NCBI RefSeq assembly: GCF_900156505.1
Contig: NZ_FTPR01000001.1
Span: 62,001-126,000, forward strand
Direction of reading: 5' to 3'
DNA: 64,000 bases
From: Yoonia rosea
GTDB lineage: Bacteria; Pseudomonadota; Alphaproteobacteria; Rhodobacterales; Rhodobacteraceae
The notes beneath the pieces are model-generated. The model was given only the letters and a program-made list of their open reading frames with translations. It was not told where the DNA came from and ran no database searches. Below are positions 36,281 through 43,974 of this stretch, piece after piece. The translations under genes were made by a program, and so were the position numbers. The stretch's first letter is position 1. Every line of letters starts with the position of its first letter.

Positions 36281-36959
36281 GGGCGCCTTATGTCGGATCA
36301 ATGCCTTTGCATATGGGGCCGTTTCGCGCTGCAGCAACCTTCTCGCGGCGGTTTTGCTGACCACAACGCTGGCACAGGCAGAGACTGTCACAATCGCGGC
36401 CTTGGGTGACAGCCTGACACAAGGCTACGGGCTGCCGCAGGCCGAGGGTTTTGTGCCGCAACTGCAGACGTGGCTCACAGAGCAGGGCGCGGATGTGAAC
36501 GTCATCAACGCAGGCGTATCGGGTGACACCACAGCAGGCGGGCTCAGTCGTGTCGGCTGGACACTCACCCCCGAGGTTGACGCGATGATCGTGGCATTAG
36601 GCGGTAATGACTATCTGCGCGGTCTTGATCCGGCGATCAGCCGCGCGAATCTCGATGGTATTCTTGCGGCAGGGCAAGAGGCCGGTGTGGCAATGCTTTT
36701 GGTGGGGCTGACGGTCGGGGGCAACTATGGGCAGGACTACAAGCAGGACTTCGAAGGCATGTACGTTGATCTTGCCGCAAAATACGACGTTCCCCTTTAC
36801 CCCGACTTTCTGGGCGCATTGCGCGCAGAGGCGGGCACGCAAGATGCCGCGCGCGCATATTTGCAAGCTGACGGAATTCACCCCAACCGTGAAGGCGTTT
36901 CCCTCATCACGGCCGCCATCGGGCCTTCTGTGCTCGCGCTGGCCAATGCTGCCCCCTAA
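36279..36959 (+). CDS. tesA: Arylesterase / multifunctional acyl-CoA thioesterase I (GDSL)
   Basis: 226 residues: signal peptide ending TTTLAQAE, then a SGNH hydrolase domain with GDSLTQGYG (Ser), Gly in INAGVSGDTTAGG, Asn in ALGGNDYLRG and the Asp-x-x-His in ADGIHPNREG. Periplasmic hydrolase of aryl and acyl esters. Only ATG 36279 is possible; it overlaps the ybbA-like start, so the promoter must lie inside the neighbouring gene. Confidence 0.93.
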   Translation: MGALCRINAFAYGAVSRCSNLLAAVLLTTTLAQAETVTIAALGDSLTQGYGLPQAEGFVPQLQTWLTEQGADVNVINAGVSGDTTAGGLSRVGWTLTPEVDAMIVALGGNDYLRGLDPAISRANLDGILAAGQEAGVAMLLVGLTVGGNYGQDYKQDFEGMYVDLAAKYDVPLYPDFLGALRAEAGTQDAARAYLQADGIHPNREGVSLITAAIGPSVLALANAAP

Positions 36960-36993
36960 CCGTTCAGTGCAGCGCGATCCGTCACAAACAAAA

Positions 36994-37018
36994 ATGGGCG
37001 CCAAACGAAGGCGCCCAT
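36994..37018. terminator. Bidirectional terminator between tesA and csp
   Basis: ATGGGCGCC (36994-37002) and GGCGCCCAT (37010-37018) form a 9-bp stem with a 7-base loop. For the minus-strand cold-shock gene it is followed by TTTTT, a proper intrinsic terminator; it also ends tesA. Confidence 0.85.
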
Positions 37019-37045
37019 CCGAACATAAAAACTGATCAGCCTGCT

Positions 37046-37255
37046 TTAGTCGGCAAGCGTCAGGTTCACAGCGCTTTCGCGTCCATCGCGGCCTGCTTCG
37101 ATGTCAAAGTTGACCTTCTGGTCATCCTTGAGACCTGTCAGACCCGACCGCTCGACTGCTGAAATATGGACGAAAACGTCCTTGCTGCCCCCATCGGGCG
37201 CGATGAAACCATAACCTTTGGTGGTGTTGAACCATTTGACAGTGCCTGAAGCCAT
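37046..37255 (-). CDS. Cold-shock domain protein (CspA family), copy 1
   Basis: 69 residues, an OB-fold nucleic-acid chaperone with RNP1 KGYGFIAP and RNP2 VFVHIS. Nearly identical in layout to copy 2 (37492-37698): differences are mainly at Gly/Phe, Leu/Met, Lys/Gln, Asn/Thr and the tail. ATG 37255 follows AAAGGAAACAAGGAC. A long leader with a block shared by both genes lies upstream. Such genes are controlled by cold or stationary phase through their leaders. Confidence 0.95.
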   Translation of the reverse strand: MASGTVKWFNTTKGYGFIAPDGGSKDVFVHISAVERSGLTGLKDDQKVNFDIEAGRDGRESAVNLTLAD

Positions 37256-37316
37256 GTCCTTGTTTCCTTTATATTCTCCGCTCGCGGGACTGCAGCGGAC
37301 CGGCTCGGTCAAACGT

Positions 37317-37353
37317 GATCGAGAGACTGGGCCGTAAGGGAAACAGTGGTCGA
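37317..37353 (-). promoter_or_regulatory. Conserved csp upstream block, copy 1
   Basis: GATCGAGAGACTG, then CCGTAAGGGAAACAGTGGTCGA (plus strand, split by a 2-3 base variable part) lies 62-98 bases upstream of csp copy 1 and recurs with few changes upstream of copy 2 at the same distance. Conserved position points to a leader RNA or promoter element, retained after duplication. Confidence 0.65.
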
Positions 37354-37446
37354 TAGGTCAACGTTGCACTAGTATGGTGCCACATTAGACGTATAAAATC
37401 AAGAAAACTTGGTGATTGTCCGCGCTTCGCGTACATATCGGTGGCG

Positions 37447-37468
37447 AGCGCGCGCCAGGGCGCGCGCT
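37447..37468 (-). terminator. GC-rich palindrome after csp copy 2
   Basis: AGCGCGCGC (37447-37455) and GCGCGCGCT (37460-37468) form a strong short-loop hairpin 24 bases after the csp copy 2 stop. No U-tract; terminator function is uncertain. Confidence 0.45.
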
Positions 37469-37491
37469 ACAGCCTTCTTTTCAAAATTCGC

Positions 37492-37698
37492 TTATGCGAG
37501 TGCGAGGTTCACAGCAGATTCGCGGCCATCACGGCCAGCTTCGATGTCAAAAGTTACCTTTTGGTCATCCTGCAAGCCAGTCATGCCCGAACGCTCAACA
37601 GCGGAGATGTGAACGAAAACGTCCTTAGATCCACCATCGGGTGCGATAAAGCCGAAGCCTTTAGTTGTGTTGAACCATTTCACGGTGCCAGTAGCCAT
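37492..37698 (-). CDS. Cold-shock domain protein (CspA family), copy 2
   Basis: 68 residues with KGFGFIAP and VFVHIS RNA-binding motifs. Tandem paralog of copy 1, same orientation, separated by about 236 bases including a GC-rich palindrome (37447-37468) that may terminate it. ATG 37698 follows AAAGGAAAAACG. In the leader, TTGACA on the minus strand (near 37759) could be a -35 element. Confidence 0.95.
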   Translation of the reverse strand: MATGTVKWFNTTKGFGFIAPDGGSKDVFVHISAVERSGMTGLQDDQKVTFDIEAGRDGRESAVNLALA

Positions 37699-37763
37699 CG
37701 TGTTTTTCCTTTAGTATCAATGCTGTCCGCGAGATTGCGACAGCTTGGCTTAGTCAGTGTCAA

Positions 37764-37802
37764 GATCGAGAGACTGTAGCCGAAAGGGAAAACAGTGGTC
37801 GA
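37764..37802 (-). promoter_or_regulatory. Conserved csp upstream block, copy 2
   Basis: Second copy of the shared csp leader block: GATCGAGAGACTG, a 3-base variable part, then CCGAAAGGGAAAACAGTGG, 66-104 bases upstream of csp copy 2. See 37317-37353. Confidence 0.65.
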
Positions 37803-38276
37803 GTTGCATAACGTCTGCACCCCCCATGTGAGGGGTGTCGCCTCAAAAAGCAAGTGAATTCTCAAGAAAAACAGGTGTGGGCGGAAAACCGTCGGCATAT
37901 TGCCGTCTCCGAAAGTGCCGTGCTGTCCGAATGGATTATGTCGACTTACTGGTGCGCCTTCCGCGTGCGACAGCGGTATCGCGTTTGATCGTGTGCCGCA
38001 GCCAATGCGGTTTGCGATTCACCTTATGGTCGGAGTGCGCTGCCCAAGCCGCCTGTCATGAAATCACCTTATAGCGCCCTTCTTTTGCGTTAGATGGTTG
38101 GCAATCATTGCATAAGGTAATTATAGTTTACGAATTGGCGACAGTATTGTGGCTTTTTTGGGTCTTTTGGCGTCGTCAACTTGCCTTGGCTGCCATTAAG
38201 GTGACACATAGAGGGATAAGGGGCGTCTGCGTCTCTTATAGGACCAGTTGGATCTGTTTGATCAAAGGATGACGTT
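37803..38276. other. 474-base spacer, no supported gene
   Basis: Between the csp leader and the 97-aa gene. Frames here lack start sites and coding character. Short symmetric words are present (CACCCC...GGGGTG near 37820-37838; GCAATCATTGC at 38101-38111), the latter in an AT-rich stretch likely to hold the promoter of the next gene. Confidence 0.4.
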
Positions 38277-38570
38277 ATGACCGTGAAAGAGATTAACCAA
38301 GCGTTTGAAAGCTGCCTGACAAGCAAAAGCAACTACGCGGCTCTTGTGTATAACCTCTACGAATTGGAATGTTCTGACAAGTTGATTGAAGCAATCGTTG
38401 TTGGCGCATTGGGTGAGACGGTCCGCAGCCGTATCGTACCGCTGCTCACCATGGTGCGTGCCTATGAAAACCTGACGTCGTCCGAGCAAATCGACATGCT
38501 CTACGCAATCGTCGACAAGCAGGACACACCTGCACAGGACGATACGCTCGACAAGCGCCTGACAGCATAA
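38277..38570 (+). CDS. Small unknown protein, 97 aa
   Basis: Not recognised. The translation (MTVKEINQAFESCL...) is predicted mostly helical, soluble, with two Cys and an acidic tail (DTPAQDDTLD). AAAGGATGACGTT precedes ATG 38277, a credible ribosome site, and codon use matches neighbours, so I consider it real. A long AT-rich leader upstream suggests its own regulated promoter. No neighbour explains its role; the zinc-ribbon gene faces it with 31 bases between stops. Confidence 0.65.
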   Translation: MTVKEINQAFESCLTSKSNYAALVYNLYELECSDKLIEAIVVGALGETVRSRIVPLLTMVRAYENLTSSEQIDMLYAIVDKQDTPAQDDTLDKRLTA

Positions 38571-38601
38571 ACCAATCAAACCGCATCCTGTTTTCCCTCC
38601 T

Positions 38602-38865
38602 TTAAGCGGAACGGGGAAACTCTGGCCCGGTGGCCCGTTCAATATACCATGACATCCCGCGTTTGTTGCCACAGCGCTTGCAGACAAAGTCCTTGGCGAC
38701 AGTCTCAAGCGGGAGATGTTCGTGAAAGCGCGCATAGATGACATGGGGTGCCACCCGATAGGCCTTGTGGCAGGCTGGGCAGGATACCACCAGTAAATCA
38801 CGTCCGGTCAGGTGATGCACCCTAACGGCGAACTTCAATCCAAGCGTGACCGGTTCATATGGCAT
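38602..38865 (-). CDS. Small zinc-ribbon protein, 87 aa
   Basis: Two Cys-x-x-Cys pairs (SCPACHK and VCKRCGNK) about 30 residues apart suggest a zinc ribbon. The central part contains [11 protein letters not shown] and the C-terminus [15 protein letters not shown]. Conserved small proteins of this type occur in Rhodobacteraceae without assigned function. Start ATG 38865 is the longest option; a GTG shortly downstream is possible. Divergent from lepA. Confidence 0.7.
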   Translation of the reverse strand: MPYEPVTLGLKFAVRVHHLTGRDLLVVSCPACHKAYRVAPHVIYARFHEHLPLETVAKDFVCKRCGNKRGMSWYIERATGPEFPRSA

Positions 38866-39033
38866 TCCGCAAAGCTACAAGAATGTTCACGCTATGTTCT
38901 AGTGCAAATCTCGTATCCTCACGCAAAAAAGATCAGCCATCTGTCAGGTGTTGTCCGCGTGGCCCAAGCGGCACCGTCATCCTGCGTCACTATCCGCATT
39001 GACGAGGCGCAAAAACCCCACCATATCCCAGTT

Positions 39034-40833
39034 ATGACAGACCTTTCGCACATCCGTAATTTCTCGATCGTTGCCCATATCGACCACGGGAAATCGACCC
39101 TTGCAGACCGCTTGATCCAATCCACCAATACGGTGGCTGAACGGGATATGAAGGCGCAGCTTCTCGATAGCATGGATATCGAGCGCGAGCGCGGTATCAC
39201 GATCAAGGCAAACACGGTGCGGATCGACTATCTCGCCGATGATGGCAAGAAATATGTCTTGAACCTGATCGACACCCCCGGTCACGTGGACTTCGCCTAT
39301 GAGGTCTCGCGCTCGATGCGTGCGGTCGAAGGCTCGCTTCTGGTGGTCGACAGCACCCAAGGCGTCGAGGCGCAGACGCTGGCCAACGTGTATCAGGCCA
39401 TCGACGCGGACCACGAAATCGTACCGGTCCTGAACAAGATCGACCTGCCCGCGTCAGAATGTGACCGTGTCGCCGAACAGATCGAAGACGTGATCGGCAT
39501 CGATGCATCTGGCGCCATCCGCGTCAGCGCGAAAACCGGCATCGGCATCCACGAAACACTAGAGGCCATCGTCAACCTGCTGCCCGCCCCCACAGGCGAC
39601 CGCGACGCGCCGCTGAAGGCGATGCTGGTCGATAGCTGGTACGACAGCTATCTGGGCGTCATCGTGCTGGTGCGGATCATCGACGGCGTGATGAAAAAGA
39701 ACGACCGCGTCAAATTCATGTCCAACGGGGCTGTGCACGGCATCGACAAGATCGGCGTCTTCCGCCCCCAGATGCAGGACGTGGCCGAACTGGGCCCCGG
39801 TGAGATCGGCTTTATCACAGGCTCGATCAAACAGGTCCGCGACACCCGCGTCGGCGACACCATCACATCCGAGAAAAAGGGCGTCGAAAAAGCACTCCCT
39901 GGCTTTAAACCCGCACAACCGGTGGTGTTCTGCGGCCTCTTCCCCGTCGACAGCTCCGAATTCGAGGACCTGCGCGACGCCATCGACAAGCTCGCCCTGA
40001 ACGACGCGTCCTTCAGCCACGAGATGGAAACATCCGCCGCCCTCGGCTTCGGCTTCCGCTGCGGCTTCCTCGGGCTGCTGCACCTCGAAGTTATCCGCGA
40101 CCGGATCGAGCGGGAATATGACATCGAGCTGATCACGACCGCGCCTTCCGTGGTCTACCACGTCTATATGCGCGACGGCGAGATGATCGAACTGCACAAC
40201 CCCGCCGATATGCCCGACCTGACCCATGTGGGCCATATCGAGGAGCCGCGCATCAAGGCGACGATCCTTGTCCCCGATGATTATCTGGGCGATGTGCTCA
40301 AACTCTGCCAGGACCGCCGCGGCGTGCAGCTTGACCTGACCTATGCAGGCTCCCGCGCCATGGTGGTTTACGATCTGCCGTTGAACGAGGTGGTGTTTGA
40401 TTTCTACGACCGCCTGAAATCCGTGACCAAGGGCTATGCGTCTTTTGATTACCAGATGACAGGCTATCAGCAGGACAATCTGGTGAAAATGTCGGTGCTG
40501 GTGAACGACGAACCCGTCGATGCGCTCTCCATGATGGTGCACCGCGACCGCGCCGAGATGCGGGGCCGCGCGATGGTGGAAAAGCTCAAAGACCTGATCC
40601 CGCGCCACATGTTCAAAATCCCGATCCAGGCGGCCATCGGCGGCAAGGTCATCGCCCGCGAAACACTCTCTGCACTGCGCAAGGACGTGACGGCCAAATG
40701 CTACGGCGGCGACGCGACGCGCAAACGCAAGCTGCTGGACAAGCAGAAGGCCGGTAAGAAAAAGATGCGGCAGTTCGGCAAAGTGGATATCCCGCAGGAA
40801 GCGTTTATTTCGGCGTTGAAGATGGATGGGTGA
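39034..40833 (+). CDS. lepA: Elongation factor 4 (LepA)
   Basis: 599 residues, exactly the usual LepA length. GTPase domain with [27 protein letters not shown] and NKIDLP; unique C-terminal domain with [12 protein letters not shown] and GKKKMRQFG. Acts on ribosomes under ionic or initiation stress. ATG 39034 ([12 protein letters not shown]) fits the family; the frame is open upstream to 38812 but not conserved-looking. Confidence 0.97.
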   Translation: MTDLSHIRNFSIVAHIDHGKSTLADRLIQSTNTVAERDMKAQLLDSMDIERERGITIKANTVRIDYLADDGKKYVLNLIDTPGHVDFAYEVSRSMRAVEGSLLVVDSTQGVEAQTLANVYQAIDADHEIVPVLNKIDLPASECDRVAEQIEDVIGIDASGAIRVSAKTGIGIHETLEAIVNLLPAPTGDRDAPLKAMLVDSWYDSYLGVIVLVRIIDGVMKKNDRVKFMSNGAVHGIDKIGVFRPQMQDVAELGPGEIGFITGSIKQVRDTRVGDTITSEKKGVEKALPGFKPAQPVVFCGLFPVDSSEFEDLRDAIDKLALNDASFSHEMETSAALGFGFRCGFLGLLHLEVIRDRIEREYDIELITTAPSVVYHVYMRDGEMIELHNPADMPDLTHVGHIEEPRIKATILVPDDYLGDVLKLCQDRRGVQLDLTYAGSRAMVVYDLPLNEVVFDFYDRLKSVTKGYASFDYQMTGYQQDNLVKMSVLVNDEPVDALSMMVHRDRAEMRGRAMVEKLKDLIPRHMFKIPIQAAIGGKVIARETLSALRKDVTAKCYGGDATRKRKLLDKQKAGKKKMRQFGKVDIPQEAFISALKMDG

Positions 40834-41449
40834 TCGTGTGCAGGCATTCGCTCGGCTCGGAGCGGGTGCTACTACGATGGCAGCCTTGGTTTGGCTATTG
40901 TGGCCTGAGAATTTGTCTGTCCTTTCGGACCCAGAGCCTTGGTTTGCTTTTGCGACGGCTTGCGTCTTCTGGATTTTCACGGAGTTCAAGACAGTGGAGA
41001 AATCCAAGGCGACAGAAAATGATGTTCGTGTTGCTAGAGAGCTTTTGGAGTTGCACGCAGGACAATTTAGGTTCTTGTTGAAAGAAACTGATCTTTGGCA
41101 GTTTATCTCTTCAGAATATTATACAAACCTCGGTAACTTCTGCGACCGTTGGGATAGGGAAGTGTTGTTCTTTCATGACCAACAACTCAATCAACAGCTT
41201 GAAAAGCTTGTTAAAGAATTATCTGAACTGCATAACAAAATAGCGATGAATACTGTGCCAGTCCTGCTCGGTGGAGAGTTCAAGACGGGATTCAAACAGA
41301 CTCGCTATGTTTCCGAAGATGAATATGATAAACTTCGCGCAAAATCGAAGGAAGCAAATTCACTAGCTTCTACGGCTTGGCAAACACTGGATGAAATAGT
41401 CTCGAAGGTTCGCCGTACCATTCCCGAAGCCACTGTGAAACCATTGTGA
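40826..41449 (+). CDS. Unknown membrane-anchored protein, atypical base composition
   Basis: 207 residues starting inside the last codons of lepA. Two hydrophobic segments near the N-terminus (about 12-27 and 37-52) are followed by a helical, charged cytoplasmic part ([20 protein letters not shown]..., [14 protein letters not shown]). No family recognised. The gene is clearly more AT-rich than lepA and glyA around it, with AT-ending codons, which suggests later acquisition. It is followed directly by a REP pair and the RAYT gene. Possible role is unknown; a stress or defence effector is conceivable but unsupported. Confidence 0.6.
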   Translation: MGDRVQAFARLGAGATTMAALVWLLWPENLSVLSDPEPWFAFATACVFWIFTEFKTVEKSKATENDVRVARELLELHAGQFRFLLKETDLWQFISSEYYTNLGNFCDRWDREVLFFHDQQLNQQLEKLVKELSELHNKIAMNTVPVLLGGEFKTGFKQTRYVSEDEYDKLRAKSKEANSLASTAWQTLDEIVSKVRRTIPEATVKPL

Positions 41450-41476
41450 CGTAGACGGTCTCTTGAAGATATTACC

Positions 41477-41542
41477 GTAGGGTGGGTGAAACCCATGCGC
41501 CTGACAAACAACCCCTCACGCGTGGGTTTCACCCACCCTACG
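41477..41542. repeat. REP inverted pair at the 3' end of the RAYT gene
   Basis: Two REP units in opposite orientation: GTAGGGTGGGTGAAACCCA starting at 41477, and its complement ending CTAC at 41541. Each has the 5' GTAG tetranucleotide typical of REPs recognised by RAYT enzymes and a TGGGT-GAA-ACCCA hairpin. The second unit lies inside the RAYT coding sequence and supplies its last residues and stop. Confidence 0.85.
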
Positions 41543-41992
41543 GAAACTTGAATATGGCCAATCTTCGGGGCTGTTGACCAAACCGTGTTTCACGGGGTTC
41601 CACCGACAATAATCCAAGTGCGCCTGAAAATCATCGGCATCACGTATCGCGTGTTCCCAAAACCGCCTTTGCCAGATGCCCTTTTCGCCACGCGCAACCT
41701 TGCTGGGCGAGGGCGTGCCGGTTGCGCGGCAATGCTGTGAAAACCGCGCCTTGATCTTTTTCCATCTGATCGAGAAATCCGCATCATCCGGCGGCAACGT
41801 CCAAACTGCATGAATGTGGTCGGGCAAGATCACCATAGCGTCACAGCCAATGGGATGTTCACGCGTAACGGATGCATAGACGGACCGCAGCAAATCAATC
41901 TCGTCCACCAAAGTGGTGGCGGTCCGATCCGCAAGCGTGACCGTAAAGAAATAGGTCCCACCCGGAACATAAAGGCGACGATAGCGCGACAT
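41516..41992 (-). CDS. REP-associated tyrosine transposase (RAYT, Y1_Tnp)
   Basis: 158 residues of the IS200/IS605-related single-strand transposase family. The N-terminus MSRYRRLYVPGGTYFFTVTL is typical; His59-Ile-His61 in LPDHIHAVW is the HUH metal motif and Tyr128 in HLDYCRWNPVKHG the nucleophile. GIWQRRFWEH is also family-specific. The last eight residues RRVGETHA and the stop are encoded by REP DNA. ATG 41992 matches the family; an ATG 30 bases earlier is possible. Domesticated RAYTs disperse REP sequences. Confidence 0.93.
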   Translation of the reverse strand: MSRYRRLYVPGGTYFFTVTLADRTATTLVDEIDLLRSVYASVTREHPIGCDAMVILPDHIHAVWTLPPDDADFSIRWKKIKARFSQHCRATGTPSPSKVARGEKGIWQRRFWEHAIRDADDFQAHLDYCRWNPVKHGLVNSPEDWPYSSFRRVGETHA

Positions 41993-42026
41993 GGTGCCAC
42001 CATCGGCAAAGATGGTTAACAACTCG

Positions 42027-42091
42027 TAGGGTGGGTGAAACCCACGCGCATTCGGATGAAGTCACGATGCCTGGGTTTCACCCACCCCGCA
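42027..42091. repeat. REP inverted pair upstream of the RAYT gene
   Basis: CGTAGGGTGGGTGAAACCCA at 42027-42046 and the complementary TGGGTTTCACCCACCCCGC at 42072-42090 (GTAG-CTAC end altered to CCGC). Same unit as the 41.5-kb pair, so the RAYT gene is bracketed by REP pairs. The second unit contains the stop codon of the gene at 42078-42434. Confidence 0.82.
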
Positions 42092-42434
42092 CCTCCCGCC
42101 ACGCATCCTCATCTACTGCCTTCAACCGCGCGAGCGCGGCTGCGGCCTCGGCCCGCAGCGCCGCTTTCGCGTCAGCTTTCGCTGCTTCCACCTGTTCTAC
42201 CAACGCGTCGATTTCGGGCAGGGGCGTGTCTGTGGCGGCCGAGAGAGCCTGCAGGGCCTCGAGCACTTTGCCGAGTTGTTTGCCGTAGCTCGCGACCTCG
42301 CGCACGACCTTTTCCTCGATCGCAGGGCTGCCTTTGATATCAGGGGACAGAAAGCGCGGCGTGATCTCTTGGGTCACGTCACCGGAAAAGGGTGCGCGGA
42401 AAATCGGGGACCAGATGTCAAACGGGGTCGGCAT
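42078..42434 (-). CDS. Small helical protein of unknown function, 118 aa
   Basis: The N-terminal half has a conserved-looking start (MPTPFDIWSPIFRAPFSGDVTQ) and the second half is a long Ala/Glu/Lys-rich amphipathic helix (LEALQALSAATD..., ALVEQVEAAKADAKAALRAE), probably a coiled coil. AGGAGT precedes ATG 42434. The stop codon TGA is part of a REP unit (GGTGGGTGA), so the C-terminal VRGG may have been altered by REP insertion. Family not recognised. Confidence 0.6.
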   Translation of the reverse strand: MPTPFDIWSPIFRAPFSGDVTQEITPRFLSPDIKGSPAIEEKVVREVASYGKQLGKVLEALQALSAATDTPLPEIDALVEQVEAAKADAKAALRAEAAAALARLKAVDEDAWREVRGG

Positions 42435-42521
42435 AGCAATACTCCTGATAAAAATACCAGAAGTATCGCTGCAGTGCAGAAATTCTGTCAAGTGGGCAGG
42501 CGGGCTGCCCTTGCCCCGCCC

Positions 42522-42635
42522 TTAGAGCGAGCGGTCGATGGCCGCGCCCGCGTTGGTGATATCACGCCCAACCCCTTGGACGGTTTCACAAGCGGCAAGA
42601 CCAAGGATGGCGATGATCAGGGCGATACGGGTCAT
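42522..42635 (-). CDS. Entericidin-like small lipoprotein, 37 aa
   Basis: Very short protein with a lipobox (LGLAAC) after a hydrophobic signal and the entericidin pattern CETVQGVGRDITNAGAAID. Entericidin A/B homologs are small outer-membrane-anchored lipoproteins of stress or toxin-antidote type; only a single copy is present. ATG 42635 follows GGAGCC. The spacer upstream holds three phased 11-bp repeats. Confidence 0.85.
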   Translation of the reverse strand: MTRIALIIAILGLAACETVQGVGRDITNAGAAIDRSL

Positions 42636-42710
42636 GGAAGGCTCCTTCGAGAGTGATGTTTTGGCAATCCTAGCACCGCCCCCCGCCGTGGCAAGAGAGT
42701 GCATCGCGGA

Positions 42711-42743
42711 TGTACAGGCTGTGTACGCGTTGTGTACAGGATG
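42711..42743. repeat. Three 11-bp direct repeats (TGTAC iterons)
   Basis: TGTACAGGCTG, TGTACGCGTTG and TGTACAGGATG follow one another exactly at 42711, 42722 and 42733. The common form is TGTACNNGNTG. Spacing equals one helical turn, so a protein could bind all three on one face. The array lies about 75-108 bases upstream of the entericidin gene and touches the 3' end of the esterase gene. Confidence 0.7.
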
Positions 42744-42744
42744 T

Positions 42745-43482
42745 TCATTCCAGAAATGCGCTGACCGCCGCTGCGAACTCGCGCGGTTTTTCAGCATGCA
42801 GCCAGTGCCCCGCGCCGGGAATTTTGGCAAAGATCGCACCCGGGAAAAGCGCCTTGATCTGCGGCCGTGCCTCGCGCTGGACATAGGGCGAATTGGCCCC
42901 CGACAGGAAAAGCGTCGGTCCGTCGAATTGACCTGAGACATCCGGAAATCCGATGATCTTGTCCATCTCGGCGGCCAGTACATCCAGATTAAGCCGCCAG
43001 CGTTTCTCTTTCATATCAAGGCTTTGGAGCAGAAATTCCGCCACCCCTGGTTCCAGCCCCGTCAGTTGCGCCTTGGCGTCCCCGCGGCTTTCGATACCTG
43101 CCAGATCAACACCCCGCATCGCTGCAATCGGCCCCATCTGGCTATGGGTATAGGTCACAGGCGCGATATCGGCGACGACCAGCCGGTTCACCAGCGCCGG
43201 CTGCGTCAGCGCCAGCACCATCGCCGCCTTGCCGCCCATGGAATGCCCCATGACATCAGTGGGTTGGGTGATAACCCCGGCCAGATCGGCCGCCATATCA
43301 GGATAGCTGTGGCTGTCATACCACGCGCTGCCCGCATGATTGCGCATATCAACGGTGATCACGGGCCGCGTGGCCGCCAACCGCTTGGCAATCACCCCCC
43401 AGTTCCGCGCGGACCCGAACAGCCCATGCGCGATCAGCAAAGGTGTGCCCGCAGGCCCGTCATATGTCACCGTGTTCAACAT
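42745..43482 (-). CDS. Alpha/beta hydrolase (YbfF-like esterase)
   Basis: 245 residues. Catalytic Ser in GHSMGG, acid residue region LFLSGANSPYV and His in GAGHWLHAEKP are seen; oxyanion HGLFGSARNW near the N-terminus. The YbfF/abhydrolase-11 type hydrolyses acyl-CoA or small esters. ATG 43482 (MLNTVTYDG) is the preferred start; the frame is open to 43827 but overlaps the divergent gene. Substrate unknown. Confidence 0.87.
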   Translation of the reverse strand: MLNTVTYDGPAGTPLLIAHGLFGSARNWGVIAKRLAATRPVITVDMRNHAGSAWYDSHSYPDMAADLAGVITQPTDVMGHSMGGKAAMVLALTQPALVNRLVVADIAPVTYTHSQMGPIAAMRGVDLAGIESRGDAKAQLTGLEPGVAEFLLQSLDMKEKRWRLNLDVLAAEMDKIIGFPDVSGQFDGPTLFLSGANSPYVQREARPQIKALFPGAIFAKIPGAGHWLHAEKPREFAAAVSAFLE

Positions 43483-43560
43483 GCATCGGACGCTACCTGT
43501 CTGCGCCATCAGGTGCCAGAGGGATTGAGCAAATTTCCGACACGCACTAACGGTTGCCCC

Positions 43561-43929
43561 ATGGCAGAAACGATGCGTCAAATGGTGGATGAGGTGCGTG
43601 CCGCGTTGCAGGACAAGCTGCGCGTGCGTGGGGGCACATTGGAAAAACAGATCCGCAGGGCAGGGCGCCAATTGCCCCGCCACGTCCGCAATGATGCCAC
43701 CTATCTGGCGCAGGCCGTGGCGCTGAGTGACAACCCCAAACTTGCGCGTATGATCGATATGGCCAAGGCCCAAAAAGCCCATCGCAATATACTGGCCCAT
43801 CTGGAGACGGTCGATATTGGCGCGCAAAGACGCAATGCCGCGCTGAATATGCTGGCATCGGTCATGTTTGCATTGCTGATGACGGGGGTTTTGCTGCTTG
43901 GCGTGCTGTGGGTGCGCGGGTTTATCTAG
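43561..43929 (+). CDS. Unknown basic protein with C-terminal membrane helix, 122 aa
   Basis: Soluble, Arg/Lys/Gln-rich N-terminal part (RVRGGTLEKQIRRAGRQLPR) followed by a C-terminal hydrophobic helix (about 95-118), i.e. a tail-anchored topology. Family not recognised; codon use is normal. Divergent from the esterase gene (78 bases between starts) and convergent with glyA. Confidence 0.6.
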   Translation: MAETMRQMVDEVRAALQDKLRVRGGTLEKQIRRAGRQLPRHVRNDATYLAQAVALSDNPKLARMIDMAKAQKAHRNILAHLETVDIGAQRRNAALNMLASVMFALLMTGVLLLGVLWVRGFI

Positions 43930-43940
43930 GCAGCGGGGGT

Positions 43941-43966
43941 GCTGCCCGGCGTTGCCGCCGGGCTGC
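43941..43966. terminator. GC-rich hairpin between convergent genes
   Basis: GCCCGGCG (43944-43951) and CGCCGGGC (43956-43963) form a perfect 8-bp stem with a 4-base loop between the 122-aa gene and glyA; plus-strand downstream is CTTGATCTTTT. Probable terminator for both directions. Confidence 0.6.
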
Positions 43967-43974
43967 TTGATCTT

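Noticed and set aside
37835..38074. 79-aa plus-strand frame upstream of the 97-aa gene
   Set aside because: No ATG start or ribosome site; composition does not look coding.
39559..41007. 482-aa minus-strand frame antisense to lepA
   Set aside because: Low-complexity His/Ala/Asp composition typical of a shadow frame; lepA on the other strand is complete.
40826..42091. Orphan membrane gene plus RAYT considered as a defence island
   Set aside because: No nuclease, helicase, reverse transcriptase or toxin-antitoxin motif is visible; RAYT/REP activity explains the transposase.
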